A stretch of DNA of 64,000 bases from Xanthostigma xanthostigma (Eukaryota; Arthropoda; Insecta; Raphidioptera; Raphidiidae): NCBI GenBank assembly GCA_963575645.1, contig OY754465.1, positions 46,402,401 to 46,466,400 on the forward strand, in the 5' to 3' direction. Position numbers and translations under genes: made by a program. The notes beneath the pieces were generated by a model. It saw only the letters and a program-made list of their open reading frames with translations, did not search any database and was not told where the DNA came from. This document shows, in pieces, positions 54,772 to 64,000 of the stretch (within the stretch, counting starts at the first letter, position 1; each line of letters starts with the position of its first letter).

Positions 54772-55699
54772 CGAAATAAACTTGAATATAAACATCGCGT
54801 GGACAACTCACATAAGCCTGTGGCTTGTTTTTAAGTGAAATATATTTATCCATACCAATTTGTACATCAATCTATCCATCTGTCTATCTATAAATATATA
54901 CGCAATTTTAAAGAATTTGAATATCAACACTAGCGCTCGCAGTAACGGAAAAAGTAACAACTCGAAGAACTATAAGAAGTCGTAATTTTTGCTATAAATA
55001 CTCGTTTATCTGTTACTTCCCTTTTACTTGAACCCTGTAAAATAGTAATTTATGTATCTTGTTCGTGAATTAAGCATTTTTGACGAATAAATGACATTAT
55101 GTTGAAACGAGAGACAGCGATTTTTAACAGTCAGTCGAATCACATCATTATGAACAAGATACATTTTTTGCACGTACCTCCTATAAAATAAATGATTTAA
55201 ATCTAATAACAACATTTTCGACATTTTCAATTTTGAGCAAGATCACTTCTAATTGTAGGCTGCGTTCAATTCCCATGCGGTTATTTGACGTTACGCAACT
55301 TTACAGCGCTAGTGTTAAATGTCTCATTTCACGACCGCTATACAGACAGGCATGAAAAACAACTATTTTATAGAGAGGTGTGCAAAAAAGATTTTTTATA
55401 ACTAGAAAAAACTGCTGAACTACAAGTTTTTGATATCAAATAAATACAAATTGAACTTTTTTTTCTTCCTGTGAAGAATAAGCATGAGTTTCAAAATGAT
55501 GTCAAAGAACAATGATTTTTACGTTAGAATCAAAAAGATTATTTATCCAATCTTGAATCTGGTCAAATCAAGAATAAGTTTAAATTCAAAAATTAAGCAG
55601 CAAGAATGTAAATATAGTTCAACAGTTATTTCTAAGTAGATATTTTCTCGACGGCTGCACAAATTTCAATGAACAATGGACGGTGTTTTGTGTTAGCAG
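54772..55699. other. End of the large neprilysin intron
   Basis: No gene or delimited repeat. It ends in the acceptor TGTTTTGTGTTAGCAG (55684-55699). Confidence 0.5.
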
Positions 55700-55882
55700 G
55701 CAACGGCTCTGGAAATGATCCACACAATTCGCGAAGCGTTCAACGATCTACTGGCCGAGAACGTTTGGATGGACGACGAGACGCGTGCCGTCGCCAAGGC
55801 TAAGGCCGACGCAATGAACGAGAGAATCGGCTATCCAGAACTACTCACCAACACCACCGAACTCGAAAACGAATATATCACA
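55700..55882 (+). CDS. Neprilysin (M13 peptidase), internal exon b
   Basis: Sixty-one codons: ATALEMIHTIREAFNDLLAE, NVWMDDETRAVAKAKADAMN, ERIGYPELLTNTTELENEYI, T. The W.D..T...A..KA..M...IGYP block is an M13 hallmark. NTT is a potential N-glycosylation site, in keeping with an extracellular domain. The exon starts after TTAGCAG and ends ACA|GTAAGT, a consensus donor, in phase 0 on both sides. The GC content is much higher than in the flanking introns. It joins exon a upstream and exon c downstream without a gap in the family pattern. Confidence 0.95.
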
Positions 55883-56084
55883 GTAAGTGAAACGTTTAAT
55901 TTGTAATTAACTGCAGGTAAAAGAAACCAGGGCATAGTTCACTATAAAAACCTAGGGTAAAAACAAGTTAAGTCCAGCGTAGCTCCTGATCTTATGAACG
56001 GAATATAAAAGTTTTATCATACTCTTAGCGTTTTTGGAAACTATTTAGTTTACATATAAATAATAAATTTTATACAAAAAAAAG
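55883..56084. other. Intron 2 start
   Basis: Intron 55883-60402 begins here. No other content was recognised in this part. Confidence 0.5.
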
Positions 56085-56345
56085 TTCAAAAAGTAAAACC
56101 CGACTACTGAAAAGTATGAAACAAGAAAGTATCTGAGGATAGCCGTGGTCATATGCTACTTACCCTAACAAAACATTACATTTTAACAGTATAGTAAGCG
56201 ATCATAACTCTAAGGCAAAGTGCATCACGCTATACATCTAGAGGGGCCTCATTTATATATGAGATGGCATATAACCACGGCTATCCTCAGATGAGAATAT
56301 TTTCTTTTTTCATACTTATCAGTAGTCGGGTTTTAGTTTTTGAAC
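56085..56345. mobile_element. Foldback MITE
   Basis: Arms of about 75 bp: AAAACCCGACTACTGAAAAG .. TCTGAGGATAGCCGTGG on the left and CCACGGCTATCCTCAGA .. ATCAGTAGTCGGGTTTT on the right, with about 110 bp between. No clear TSD was seen. Confidence 0.75.
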
Positions 56346-57070
56346 TTAGTTTTTATTTGTTATCATTTTGCTCTCCTCTGGGACCAAAATTCAAAAATAA
56401 ATGTAAACTATGTTACCCGGGCCATAATAACGAATCGATTGACACCTTATCAAAATCGGATGAATAGTTTAGGCGCTACGGTGGAACATCCGTAAATACA
56501 AACATGCCTATATATACATAGATTGCTAAACTCCTTTTGACTTCGCCGTAGACGGGTAAAAATTTAAAAACATGTATCTTTAAGTACTCATTTAGAGAAG
56601 AAATTTAGAATTTCTCGTTCTGGATATGTGCAGTGGCTAGTGAAGATGTGTTCTATACAACTCACGCAACCTGTTGAACGTATCAAAACTTTACCCGTTA
56701 AGAATTGCTTATACCTACTCTGTTATATATTATATTAACAAAAACTTATGTTACATTGAAATTCTAGATTCAAGTTTAGAATGTAGGTAGTATTCCACAT
56801 CTAGAGTGCAACTCCAATACTCCTTCCAAACACACTCATTGAGTAGTATCAACTAACATCATTGAAATGTTTGGTAGTGTTTACATTGTAAATTATATAG
56901 TACCAGTTCGTAATACATGTCGCGTATACCGATTGCATCATTATACATTTCCTTCGACATAATAAAATATATCTACTCAAAAAATAAATATTCTGTCGTT
57001 CATTTCTTCGTATCTCGTTTTTAAACTCGTAGTCCGAACCAATTCGGTTTTCGATTCAAAAGAAAACATG
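56346..57070. other. Non-coding intron DNA
   Basis: Bases 56400-56530 (ATCGGATGAATAGTTTAGGC.., then ACATCCGTAAATACAAACAT) look like another retroposon tail. No gene. Confidence 0.4.
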
Positions 57071-57074
57071 GATT

Positions 57075-57225
57075 ATAAATAAAATTATCGACCAAATTTT
57101 CAAACATATTGGAAAAATATATAATTATTTATTGAATTATAATTATGTATTTTGTCATATATTGTCTAAAAAATTGGTGATAATTTTATTTATTAAAGAG
57201 TAATCAGACGTTAATCAAATATTTA
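57075..57225. mobile_element. Hairpin retroposon-like element, copy 3 (degenerate)
   Basis: Left arm ATAAAATTATCGACCAAATT and right arm TGTCTAAAAAATTGGTGATA then ATTTTATTTATTAAAGAG, followed by the asymmetric tail TAATCAGACGTTAATCAAA. Copies 1 and 2 have the same order. More mutated than the others; no TSD is visible. Confidence 0.7.
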
Positions 57226-57556
57226 AAAATAAATTTTTTAAAGCAATCTGAAAACCATGGACGGATCAAATTCTGGTACAGTTCCGATTAAGGGACACGC
57301 CCGATTGAGATGAAGTTTGGGGCATTTGTTGAACTTGGAGGGACATGAACGCATTAATGCCTCTAATCTCACGTGAGATTTTTCAAAATGCGTATTTTTA
57401 ATGTAAATACGTAAATCTGTGCTTGATTGCGTTTGATTTACTTAAAAAGAACATAATTCGCTTAATTCTTATTATTTATTAAGACTAGTATTTTAAAGAC
57501 TTCTTAAAGAATGTAGTCTAGAATATAAATATTAGATATCGTGTCCATCGATAATA
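57226..57556. other. Non-coding intron DNA
   Basis: Nothing recognised. Confidence 0.35.
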
Positions 57557-57721
57557 ATTAATAAGAAAAATCGCAGGTTTATGAACAAAAATTAATGTTT
57601 ATTTTCATAATTATTGTTTTAAATAATTTTCATATTGTCCTTGAAAAAATCTTTTATAGACGAAACGTCGTACATTTATAAATATAACTTTTGTCCACAA
57701 ACCTGCGATTTTTCTTATTAA
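57557..57721. mobile_element. Short MITE with hammerhead-like tail motif
   Basis: Ends TTAATAAGAAAAATCGCAGG (continuing TTTATG) and CCTGCGATTTTTCTTATTAA are inverted repeats of about 28 bp. Just inside the right end lies CTTGAAAAAATC..GACGAAACGTCG (about 57640-57672), a very degenerate version of the CTGA.GA..GAAAC pattern. About 165 bp; nothing encoded. Confidence 0.65.
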
Positions 57722-59849
57722 GTAGTCTAGAATCATATTATATAATCATAGCCGCGAAAAATATTATTTTACATATGCTTAGAACACATTTTAGTGGGGA
57801 ACATTTTTTACTTAATTTAACCCAGTTTTCTCGCAATTTTACACTGTTTTTTGCGGAAAAAAAATTACGTGATATTTGCCGAGACCCCCCTCTCCCCTCC
57901 GTGAGTTTAAGTGAAGTTCGGCTTAACCCCCCCTCCCACTCTCCTAAAGGCCTTACGTAATTTGTAAACGCCCCCTTATAAACCTCGGACTAAAGAATCA
58001 AGACGGTTTAAAATCCCACCGCTTCATGTTTCTTACATTATTGACCGCTTCGAATCATCAAATGAATCGATCCGTTTCATATATTTTTTATCATTTATGC
58101 TGAGCTGCCGAAACCATGACTGTGAGAAAATAATATTTGACAATGACTTTTAGATTGTGCAAACACATATTTTTCCATTTATAAAAATAACAGTATTTTA
58201 TTGAATCTGCTCAAGAAATAATTGATCGTTTTAAACGACATTGTTTAAATGTATTTAACATAATATTTTGCACAATCTGCACATCGAAACAGCATTTGTC
58301 TACGCCTATTAAACAAAATTTAGCTTGAAAAGTGTTCTTTTTTTTAGATCAATAACTTGTTTTTGTGTTAGTACAATCTATTGTTCTACATGACACAGTG
58401 TTTCAGAACGACGCTATAGAACTCTTGATTTAAAACTGTAATTATGTGATCATTTTCAAGTCATATATTTCGAAAATGCTTTCTTAAAATTAGCATTGAT
58501 TATCGATTTAATTATTTTTTCTTCTTTTAAAATCTGCTGGATAAATTTCGGGATTAACTATAGGAAACTTCTTTTTATCCCTTATAATATCTTTGGAATA
58601 TACTGTATGTACATGAAGACTTACGTCTTTAAGTTAATACAATACTCTATTAAAGCTGTTATAATAATAATGGAAGCTATTAGTGCACATTATTATATGA
58701 CTGTACAATAATTATTATGACGCACATACGTGTTTGCGTTACGAATATTGTCAATTAATAAATGTTTACATATGTGTAATTAACAAATGAACACTATATG
58801 CACACATGCGTTTTACGTTTGTAATTTGTTTAAATTATTCAGTCAGTAGATCGTATAAACCAAGTATGTCAAACAAGCGACATCCAATGCTGAGTTTAAA
58901 ACAAACTGATTACGACCCCATCGATCAATGTTGAACTTTTTCATGAATAAATGTTTTATCTGCTAGATTAACCGTGTACTGTATTTCGTTATGTATGTAT
59001 AGAATAAGGCTACGTTTGAAATAAATTTGTCACCGAAAATAAAATCTTAAAAATTAATCAATTTGTAATGAGATTTATATAACCCCTCCACTTCCGCCGT
59101 ACGGTGGAAGCGCAGGTATTATTTCACCAATGTATTTCTTTGTTGTGGCTTGCGTTTTTGTTTTGCACATACCGCTAAACTAGCGGTATGTGCTCCATTA
59201 TCACTTTGTGCGTCAGAGCTGACTTTCGTTTATACAATAAGTTAATAATAATACGTTAATTTCACAAGAAATCCATTCAGACTGTAACTTTTTCAAAAAA
59301 GAACAGATTCTTTTTATAAATCCATTCGAGTTCATGATTACTATACTAAAATTGTAATTGAAAATCTCGAACAGCAGTTGTCGGCTGGTCTGTACGTACA
59401 TCCGTTCGTCCGATCTCTACAGATCGCAATTTTGGTCGAATCGCTTTGGTTTATATTTTATTTTGATATCTTATAATATAATTTGTAATTGGTGTCTAGT
59501 TATTTTTTTAAACTGTCAGTTAAAGTTGATGTATATATACTTAGTAATGTAAACAGTAATAAAAAATTTCAGCCAATTACGCGATAGGACCATTTCAACC
59601 TCAAAATGTTGACATTTGATATAGTATCCTTAATAAAGAAAATAAAATTTCTGATATTACGTGAGGTGACGCGGGGAATGGCTAGTATTCAGTATGATAT
59701 TTGCTATTCGTTGCCATGGTTACCTACATATTATATAAAAATTAATCAAAGCATGCTTAACTATAGTTTATTTCTGACAGATCTACAAAACAAAAGAACA
59801 GCTGATATTTTTTTGAAAATATTTCCGATACTATAAAGTTTAAAACAAA
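57722..59849. other. Non-coding intron DNA
   Basis: No gene. A GC-rich patch at 57885-57975 resembles the common repeat near 27265-27500 in inverted form. The G-rich motif CCGTACGGTGGAAGCGCAGG lies near 59097. A short inverted pair around CATACCGCTA / TAGCGGTATG is at 59169-59191. The frames at 58496-58711 and 59358-59552 are A/T-driven. Confidence 0.4.
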
Positions 59850-60185
59850 AACATTTTTAACGAAACTTTCTTGAAAAAATGAATAGAATAATAAGCCGTT
59901 ATGAAAAGTATACCATTATTATATAAAAAACACCGTTATAGCATATATCTCTTGTGCGCATGCGCCGATTTTTCTTAAAAACAAGAAGGCTCTTCATATT
60001 AGGTTTCAATCCGCTCATCCGTTTGACCTGTCTCGTGCTCACAGACAAACAGACGTACACAGTTTTTCCAAAAATTTGTTTTTAGATTCGGCGGACATCA
60101 AAACGAAAAGATATTGTAAAATTTTGAAAAGTGATTTTTGACCTAAACTAGTACCACTTCCCACTTGTGGGTTGGAATGGTAAAA
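59850..60185 (-). repeat. Dispersed repeat family D1, copy 3 (inverted)
   Basis: Inverted relative to 2890-3175 and 34285-34640. Shares TCTTCATATTAGGTTTCAAT, CGCTCATCCGTTTGACCTGT, GCTCACAGACAAACAGACG and, at its edge, TAGTACCACTTCCCACTTGTG. Confidence 0.6.
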
Positions 60186-60402
60186 CTAACAACAAAAAAC
60201 AAGTAGAATTAATATTCTCCCTCTAAAAAGATCGCACCTATAAGAAATTAAAATTTTACCTCTGCAAGTGGTTACGTGGAATTGCCGAGTGATGTTACAT
60301 AATTGCAAAATAACGTTGAGCTTTTTTGACACTATCATCGTATATACTTTTAGAATTTTCGATTAAAAAATCACCTGTACTTAGCTTGTTATTGATTTTC
60401 AG

Positions 60403-60565
60403 TTAAATATAACCAGAGACCAGTTTCTGTTGAATATATTCAACGTGCTGCGATACGACGCATATCACAATCTCCAAAAGCTTCGACAACCTGTTGACAA
60501 GAACAAGTGGACGACTGAGCCTGCGGTTGTCAACGCTTTTTATAACCCAAACAAGAATGATATCG
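60403..60565 (+). CDS. Neprilysin (M13 peptidase), internal exon c
   Basis: Fifty-four codons plus one base: LNITRDQFLLNIFNVLRYDA, YHNLQKLRQPVDKNKWTTEP, AVVNAFYNPNKNDI. The VNAFY motif, whose Asn and Ala contact substrate main chain in M13 enzymes (family knowledge), is intact. NIT is a potential N-glycosylation site. It follows the acceptor TTGATTTTCAG and ends ATCG|GTAATT in phase 1, which matches the start phase of the exon at 62810. Confidence 0.95.
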
Positions 60566-60954
60566 GTAATTACCTTTATTATATTCTGTCTATTATTAAA
60601 TAATCCCATCGTCATTCAGTTAGACGGGTATTGTACCTCAATTTTTTTCTAAAAATAAATAATAAAAAAGCTCGTTAGATATTTCAATGAATTACGGAGT
60701 GCAATTTCCCTGAGGCAGTTCTCAAAACGCTGATGAATTAATTATCGAACAGAACACATTAACGTGTTTAAATAAGTATTAGTAAAGAACTGAGAATATA
60801 CTTCAATAATAGGCATGATGACAGATTTTAAAATCCAGTTTTATAATGTAGGTATCTACACGTCTACTGTTTTCGAAAAAAAATTATTTCAGCAGTAAAT
60901 TAAATTTTAATGCAAATTATTACATTTTACCTTTTAGCTTAAGCAACGAATAAT
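60566..60954. other. Intron 3 start
   Basis: Intron 60566-62809 begins with GTAATTACC. Nothing else was recognised before the foldback element. Confidence 0.5.
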
Positions 60955-62133
60955 TCTAGATGGAAAAGTCGAAAGCAGAATATTTGACTTAGGAACTTTG
61001 TTTGGACTAGTTAGGAGATAAACATACTAAAAGTCCTTACCCCTCCGAGGTACGCCCAAAGGGGGGGAGCACAAAGAAGGTCCCGTTTTTTGGTATTTTG
61101 CTTTCATCTCGAAAACGGTACGTCGTACGAAATTTTGTTGGAATACATAATGAAAGCTGATAAAATTCTCTACAACTTTAGTTTTCACACTTTTTATCTA
61201 TCTCCAATCTTTGCCTAGCTATGAGCTCCGAAAAATGGTCGATTTTCAAAAATGTGTTAAATTCTCTGTAGCACATTGTAACAATACGAATTTGTCAAAA
61301 TCATTTCGTATCGCTCATCCACACTATTAAAAACACCCACACACTATTAAAAAATAACATAAGCTGGGAGTACCTCCACACAGGGCCCTCTTTCCCACTG
61401 GGCACTCTGGCACGTGCCCAGGGCCCCGCGATCGATAGGGACCCCCTAGTTTAATGGTATACTAAGTACCTAAACTGTTTTAAACAAAAATCATCAGTGA
61501 ACTATTTTTCATATACTTATTTTTTTTGTGTCCTTCATGTTAAAATTGGGAACGTGATCCTTTTAAATATATGCATTTTATATCACATTCCTCGACTTAG
61601 AATCTAGAACCTTGTTTATCTATTTTCTTTGACTGTTCTAACAAAATCGTGCTCTGTTAAGGTCATAGGGGCCCCATAATCCTAATGTGCCCAGGGCCTT
61701 CAATAGGTTAAAGCTTATGTTATTTTTTAATAGTGTGTGGGTGTTTTTAATAGTTTGGATGAGCGATACGAAATGATTTTGACAAATTCGTATTGTTACA
61801 ATGTGCTACAGAGAATTTAACACATTTTTGAAAATCGATCATTTTTCGACCATTTTTCGGAGCTCATAGCTTGGCAAAGATTGGAGATAGATAAAAAGTG
61901 TGAAAGCTAAAGTTGTAGAGAATTGTATCAGCTTTCATTATGTATTACAACAAAATTTCGTACGACGTACCGTTTTTGAGATGAAAGCAAAAAACCAAAA
62001 AACGGGACCTTCTTTGTGCTCCCCCCCTTCGGGCGTACCTCAGAGGGGCAAGGACTTTTAGTATGTTTATCTCCTAACTAGTCCAAACAAAGTTCCTAAG
62101 TCAAATGTTCTGCTTTCGACTTTTCCATCTAGA
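60955..62133. mobile_element. 1.2-kb foldback element with ~410-bp arms
   Basis: Arms 60955-61365 and 61712-62133 are inverted and about 95% alike. The outer ends are TCTAGATGGAAAAGTCGAAA and its complement. Landmarks are GTACGCCC..GGGGGGGAGCAC and AACGGTACGTCGTACGAAAT. The spacer 61366-61711 contains a second inverted set of GC-rich words (GTGCCCAGGGCCCC / GGGGCCCC ... GTGCCCAGGGCC). This suggests another element, of hAT appearance (CAGGGCCCTC start), in the loop. Nothing is encoded. Confidence 0.8.
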
Positions 62134-62809
62134 TGCCCCTTATGAGCACTCATTGACTAAACTATTTCTATTTTGAAGTAATCATGAAAACGCTTGTGAC
62201 GTCACGCCTCAGTGACAGCTGACAATGTTGTGTTTATGGGTGTAGAGGTGTGGTTCAGAGGTATTTCTTAGAAAGGCATGTAAATTTACTTAATGATATG
62301 ATTTATATTAGGTATTTTCATGAAAGTAGGTACTTAGTACGGTTTTCTTTAGTTGCAAGTTAACTAACTTCAAAAATAACCTATGACATATTAATTGTTT
62401 TAAAATAACACAAAAAGAAACGAATAAACAACAAATCAACTACCTAAATGACGCAGAAGTGAATGATCGCAACAAAAATTGAAGCGACACGGTGATTATT
62501 TACCTACTTCAAGTGTTTTAAATATTCTTTTTGATTTATGAAGGCGTGACGTCATTCGGTGTTTCAGTCAACATGGCCGATTGCAGTATTTTATTAAAAA
62601 TCTTATTAATCGCAATGTTTATAAATTTTTTAGAATCCTTTCAACATATATTTTTCTCTAAAACCATTTATTCTTTGAGTCTCCTATACTGTCATCATGC
62701 CTATTGTAATACGTTTTGAGCAAAGACTTTCACAAATTAATACAACAATATTAATAATAATAGTTTTCCTAGGCGACTTTTTTCTAATGTTGATGTTATT
62801 TTGTCTCAG
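62134..62809. other. End of intron 3
   Basis: Non-coding; ends in the acceptor TTTTGTCTCAG (62799-62809). Confidence 0.5.
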
Positions 62810-62929
62810 TGTTCCCAGCGGGCATTCTGCAGCCCTTGTTCTATAGCCAGCATTTCCCAAAATCACTCAACTATGGCGGAATAGGCGTAGTCATTGGGCA
62901 TGAAATTACGCACGGATTCGACGACAAAG
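62810..62929 (+). CDS. Neprilysin (M13 peptidase), zinc-site exon d
   Basis: With the G left over from exon c it begins [20 protein letters not shown], then [28 protein letters not shown] and the zinc-binding HExxH (HEITH, with catalytic Glu) followed by GFDD are diagnostic of M13 peptidases. The third zinc ligand (Glu of ExxxD) lies in a later exon beyond the window. The exon starts after GTCTCAG and ends AAAG|GTGCGT in phase 1, so the next exon should continue DDKG. The enzyme is an ectopeptidase. The four exons together give about 227 residues of a usually 700-850-residue protein. Confidence 0.97.
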
Positions 62930-64000
62930 GTGCGTATAAAAGGGATAAAAATAAACCTTCATTGAAACACGTAACAGAAATAACATGTATCGTCTAGTTT
63001 AATCTATATGTGATATAGCCTAAATAAAGTACCTGTGCTTTTAACTGTTTTAACCCTTCAATGTCCGCGTCAATTACTCAGTATAGTCTATTTTTAGTTG
63101 CAGTGAAAAAAAAACATATTTTTTTTGTACCAAAATGTATTTACAATTCATTTACGAAAGTACAAATTCATCCTTTTGAATTTTTTAAAATTTATTTTTG
63201 TTCTACCTTCTATAAAAAAATGCATCGATATAAAGTGACCCATTACGCACGCGTGTACACTAGAGTTAAATTCAATAGTTAATCTTGCGTTTATACTATT
63301 GCCAGTACAACCTGTAAACTTACTGTTAAAGATGAAGTTTGCTACACAAGTGAAATATCCAAAAATTTGACAAAATATACTGGAAATCAGAGCGTATTCT
63401 AAGTAAATTTAACAACTGCGCAGTGTGATTTTATGGGAGGCGATAGGACTATGTACTTGGTTTTTAAGTAGGCACTCGACATTTTTTTTCTCGTTTACAA
63501 CTGCGCATTTTAATTTTTCAACTGCGCAAACCGTGATAAGTTGCACCTTAGAATACGCCCTGCTGGAAATGAAGAAAAAACCAGCTATTTTATAGGAAGT
63601 AGTACAAAAAAAAAATACGGAATCTCTGATATTATGTCTCGCATAACTGGTAAAACTCACCGTCATTTTAACATAATGCCACTTATAGAATATAAGTCAT
63701 TATGCCGTAGGTAAGGTATACAACCGCCATTTTGATACTTATAATATTTAAAAATTTCATTGCACTTAAATCTTCATGAATTCTATTTTTCCTTCATTCA
63801 ATTCAAATAAGACCTCTAAACACCTAAAATATTATTGGATCTTTCAATTAGGTACTTGATATTTGTACTCGCTAATAATTCAGTTTATAATCCCATCAAA
63901 AACATAAATGTGAAAAAGGGAGCCAAGTTCTATAGGTATTCATTACAAAAACAATTGATATATAACGGTGCCAAGTTCTCACACATATAAACATAAAGTT
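62930..64000. other. Following neprilysin intron
   Basis: No further neprilysin exon or other gene was recognised before the window end. The frames at 63061-63282 and 63409-63666 have no known motif. Confidence 0.45.

Overview
This is an AT-rich, intron- and transposon-dominated stretch of an animal nuclear genome, most probably an insect and, by its repeat content, most probably a moth or butterfly (inference). The pointers are short Helitrons ending in CTAG with flanking A/T, RTE/CR1-type LINE tails, many hAT and Harbinger miniature elements, and spliced genes with GT-AG introns.

The only host gene recognised with confidence is neprilysin (M13 zinc metallopeptidase) on the + strand. Four consecutive coding exons lie at 31953-32169, 55700-55882, 60403-60565 and 62810-62929. 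Their splice phases agree and they join into one reading frame that reaches the zinc-binding HEITH motif. The 5' and 3' exons are outside the window or were not found. The first intron (32170-55699) is about 23.5 kb and is filled with transposons. A second possible host exon, product unknown, lies on the - strand at 2161-2284.

Nearly everything else is mobile DNA, and much of it could be delimited by exact target-site duplications (TSDs). Region 1-31.9 kb upstream of the neprilysin exons: Helitrons, Harbinger and hAT MITEs, a 2.7 kb element with about 259-bp terminal inverted repeats (TIRs) carrying a FEN1/PIN-like nuclease gene plus a CXC cysteine-rich domain (10217-12894), two minisatellites (16.0-16.7 kb), a 0.9 kb hAT element, a tRNA-Lys-like sequence, a hairpin element with a 13-bp TSD, a solo LTR with a 4-bp TSD, and a LINE fragment. 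Region 32.2-55.7 kb (intron 1): foldback elements, a near-perfect 0.9 kb palindrome next to a TATA/initiator/heat-shock-element cluster, a structurally complete MULE with 9-bp TSD and an apparently intact five-exon transposase (40966-45888), a LINE reverse transcriptase fragment, a pogo-like remnant, further hAT and Harbinger copies, and a mariner-like remnant that hosts a second hairpin element. Region 55.9-62.8 kb (introns 2 and 3): inverted-repeat elements, including a 1.2 kb foldback.

Insertions are nested: hAT within Helitron, hAT within the nuclease element, hAT within a MULE intron, MULE next to a helicase fragment, hairpin element within mariner, Helitron within foldback. This allows relative dating. 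The most unusual items are the hairpin elements with long TSDs and a hammerhead-like motif, the FEN1-like nuclease element, and the palindrome lying downstream of a heat-shock-type promoter.
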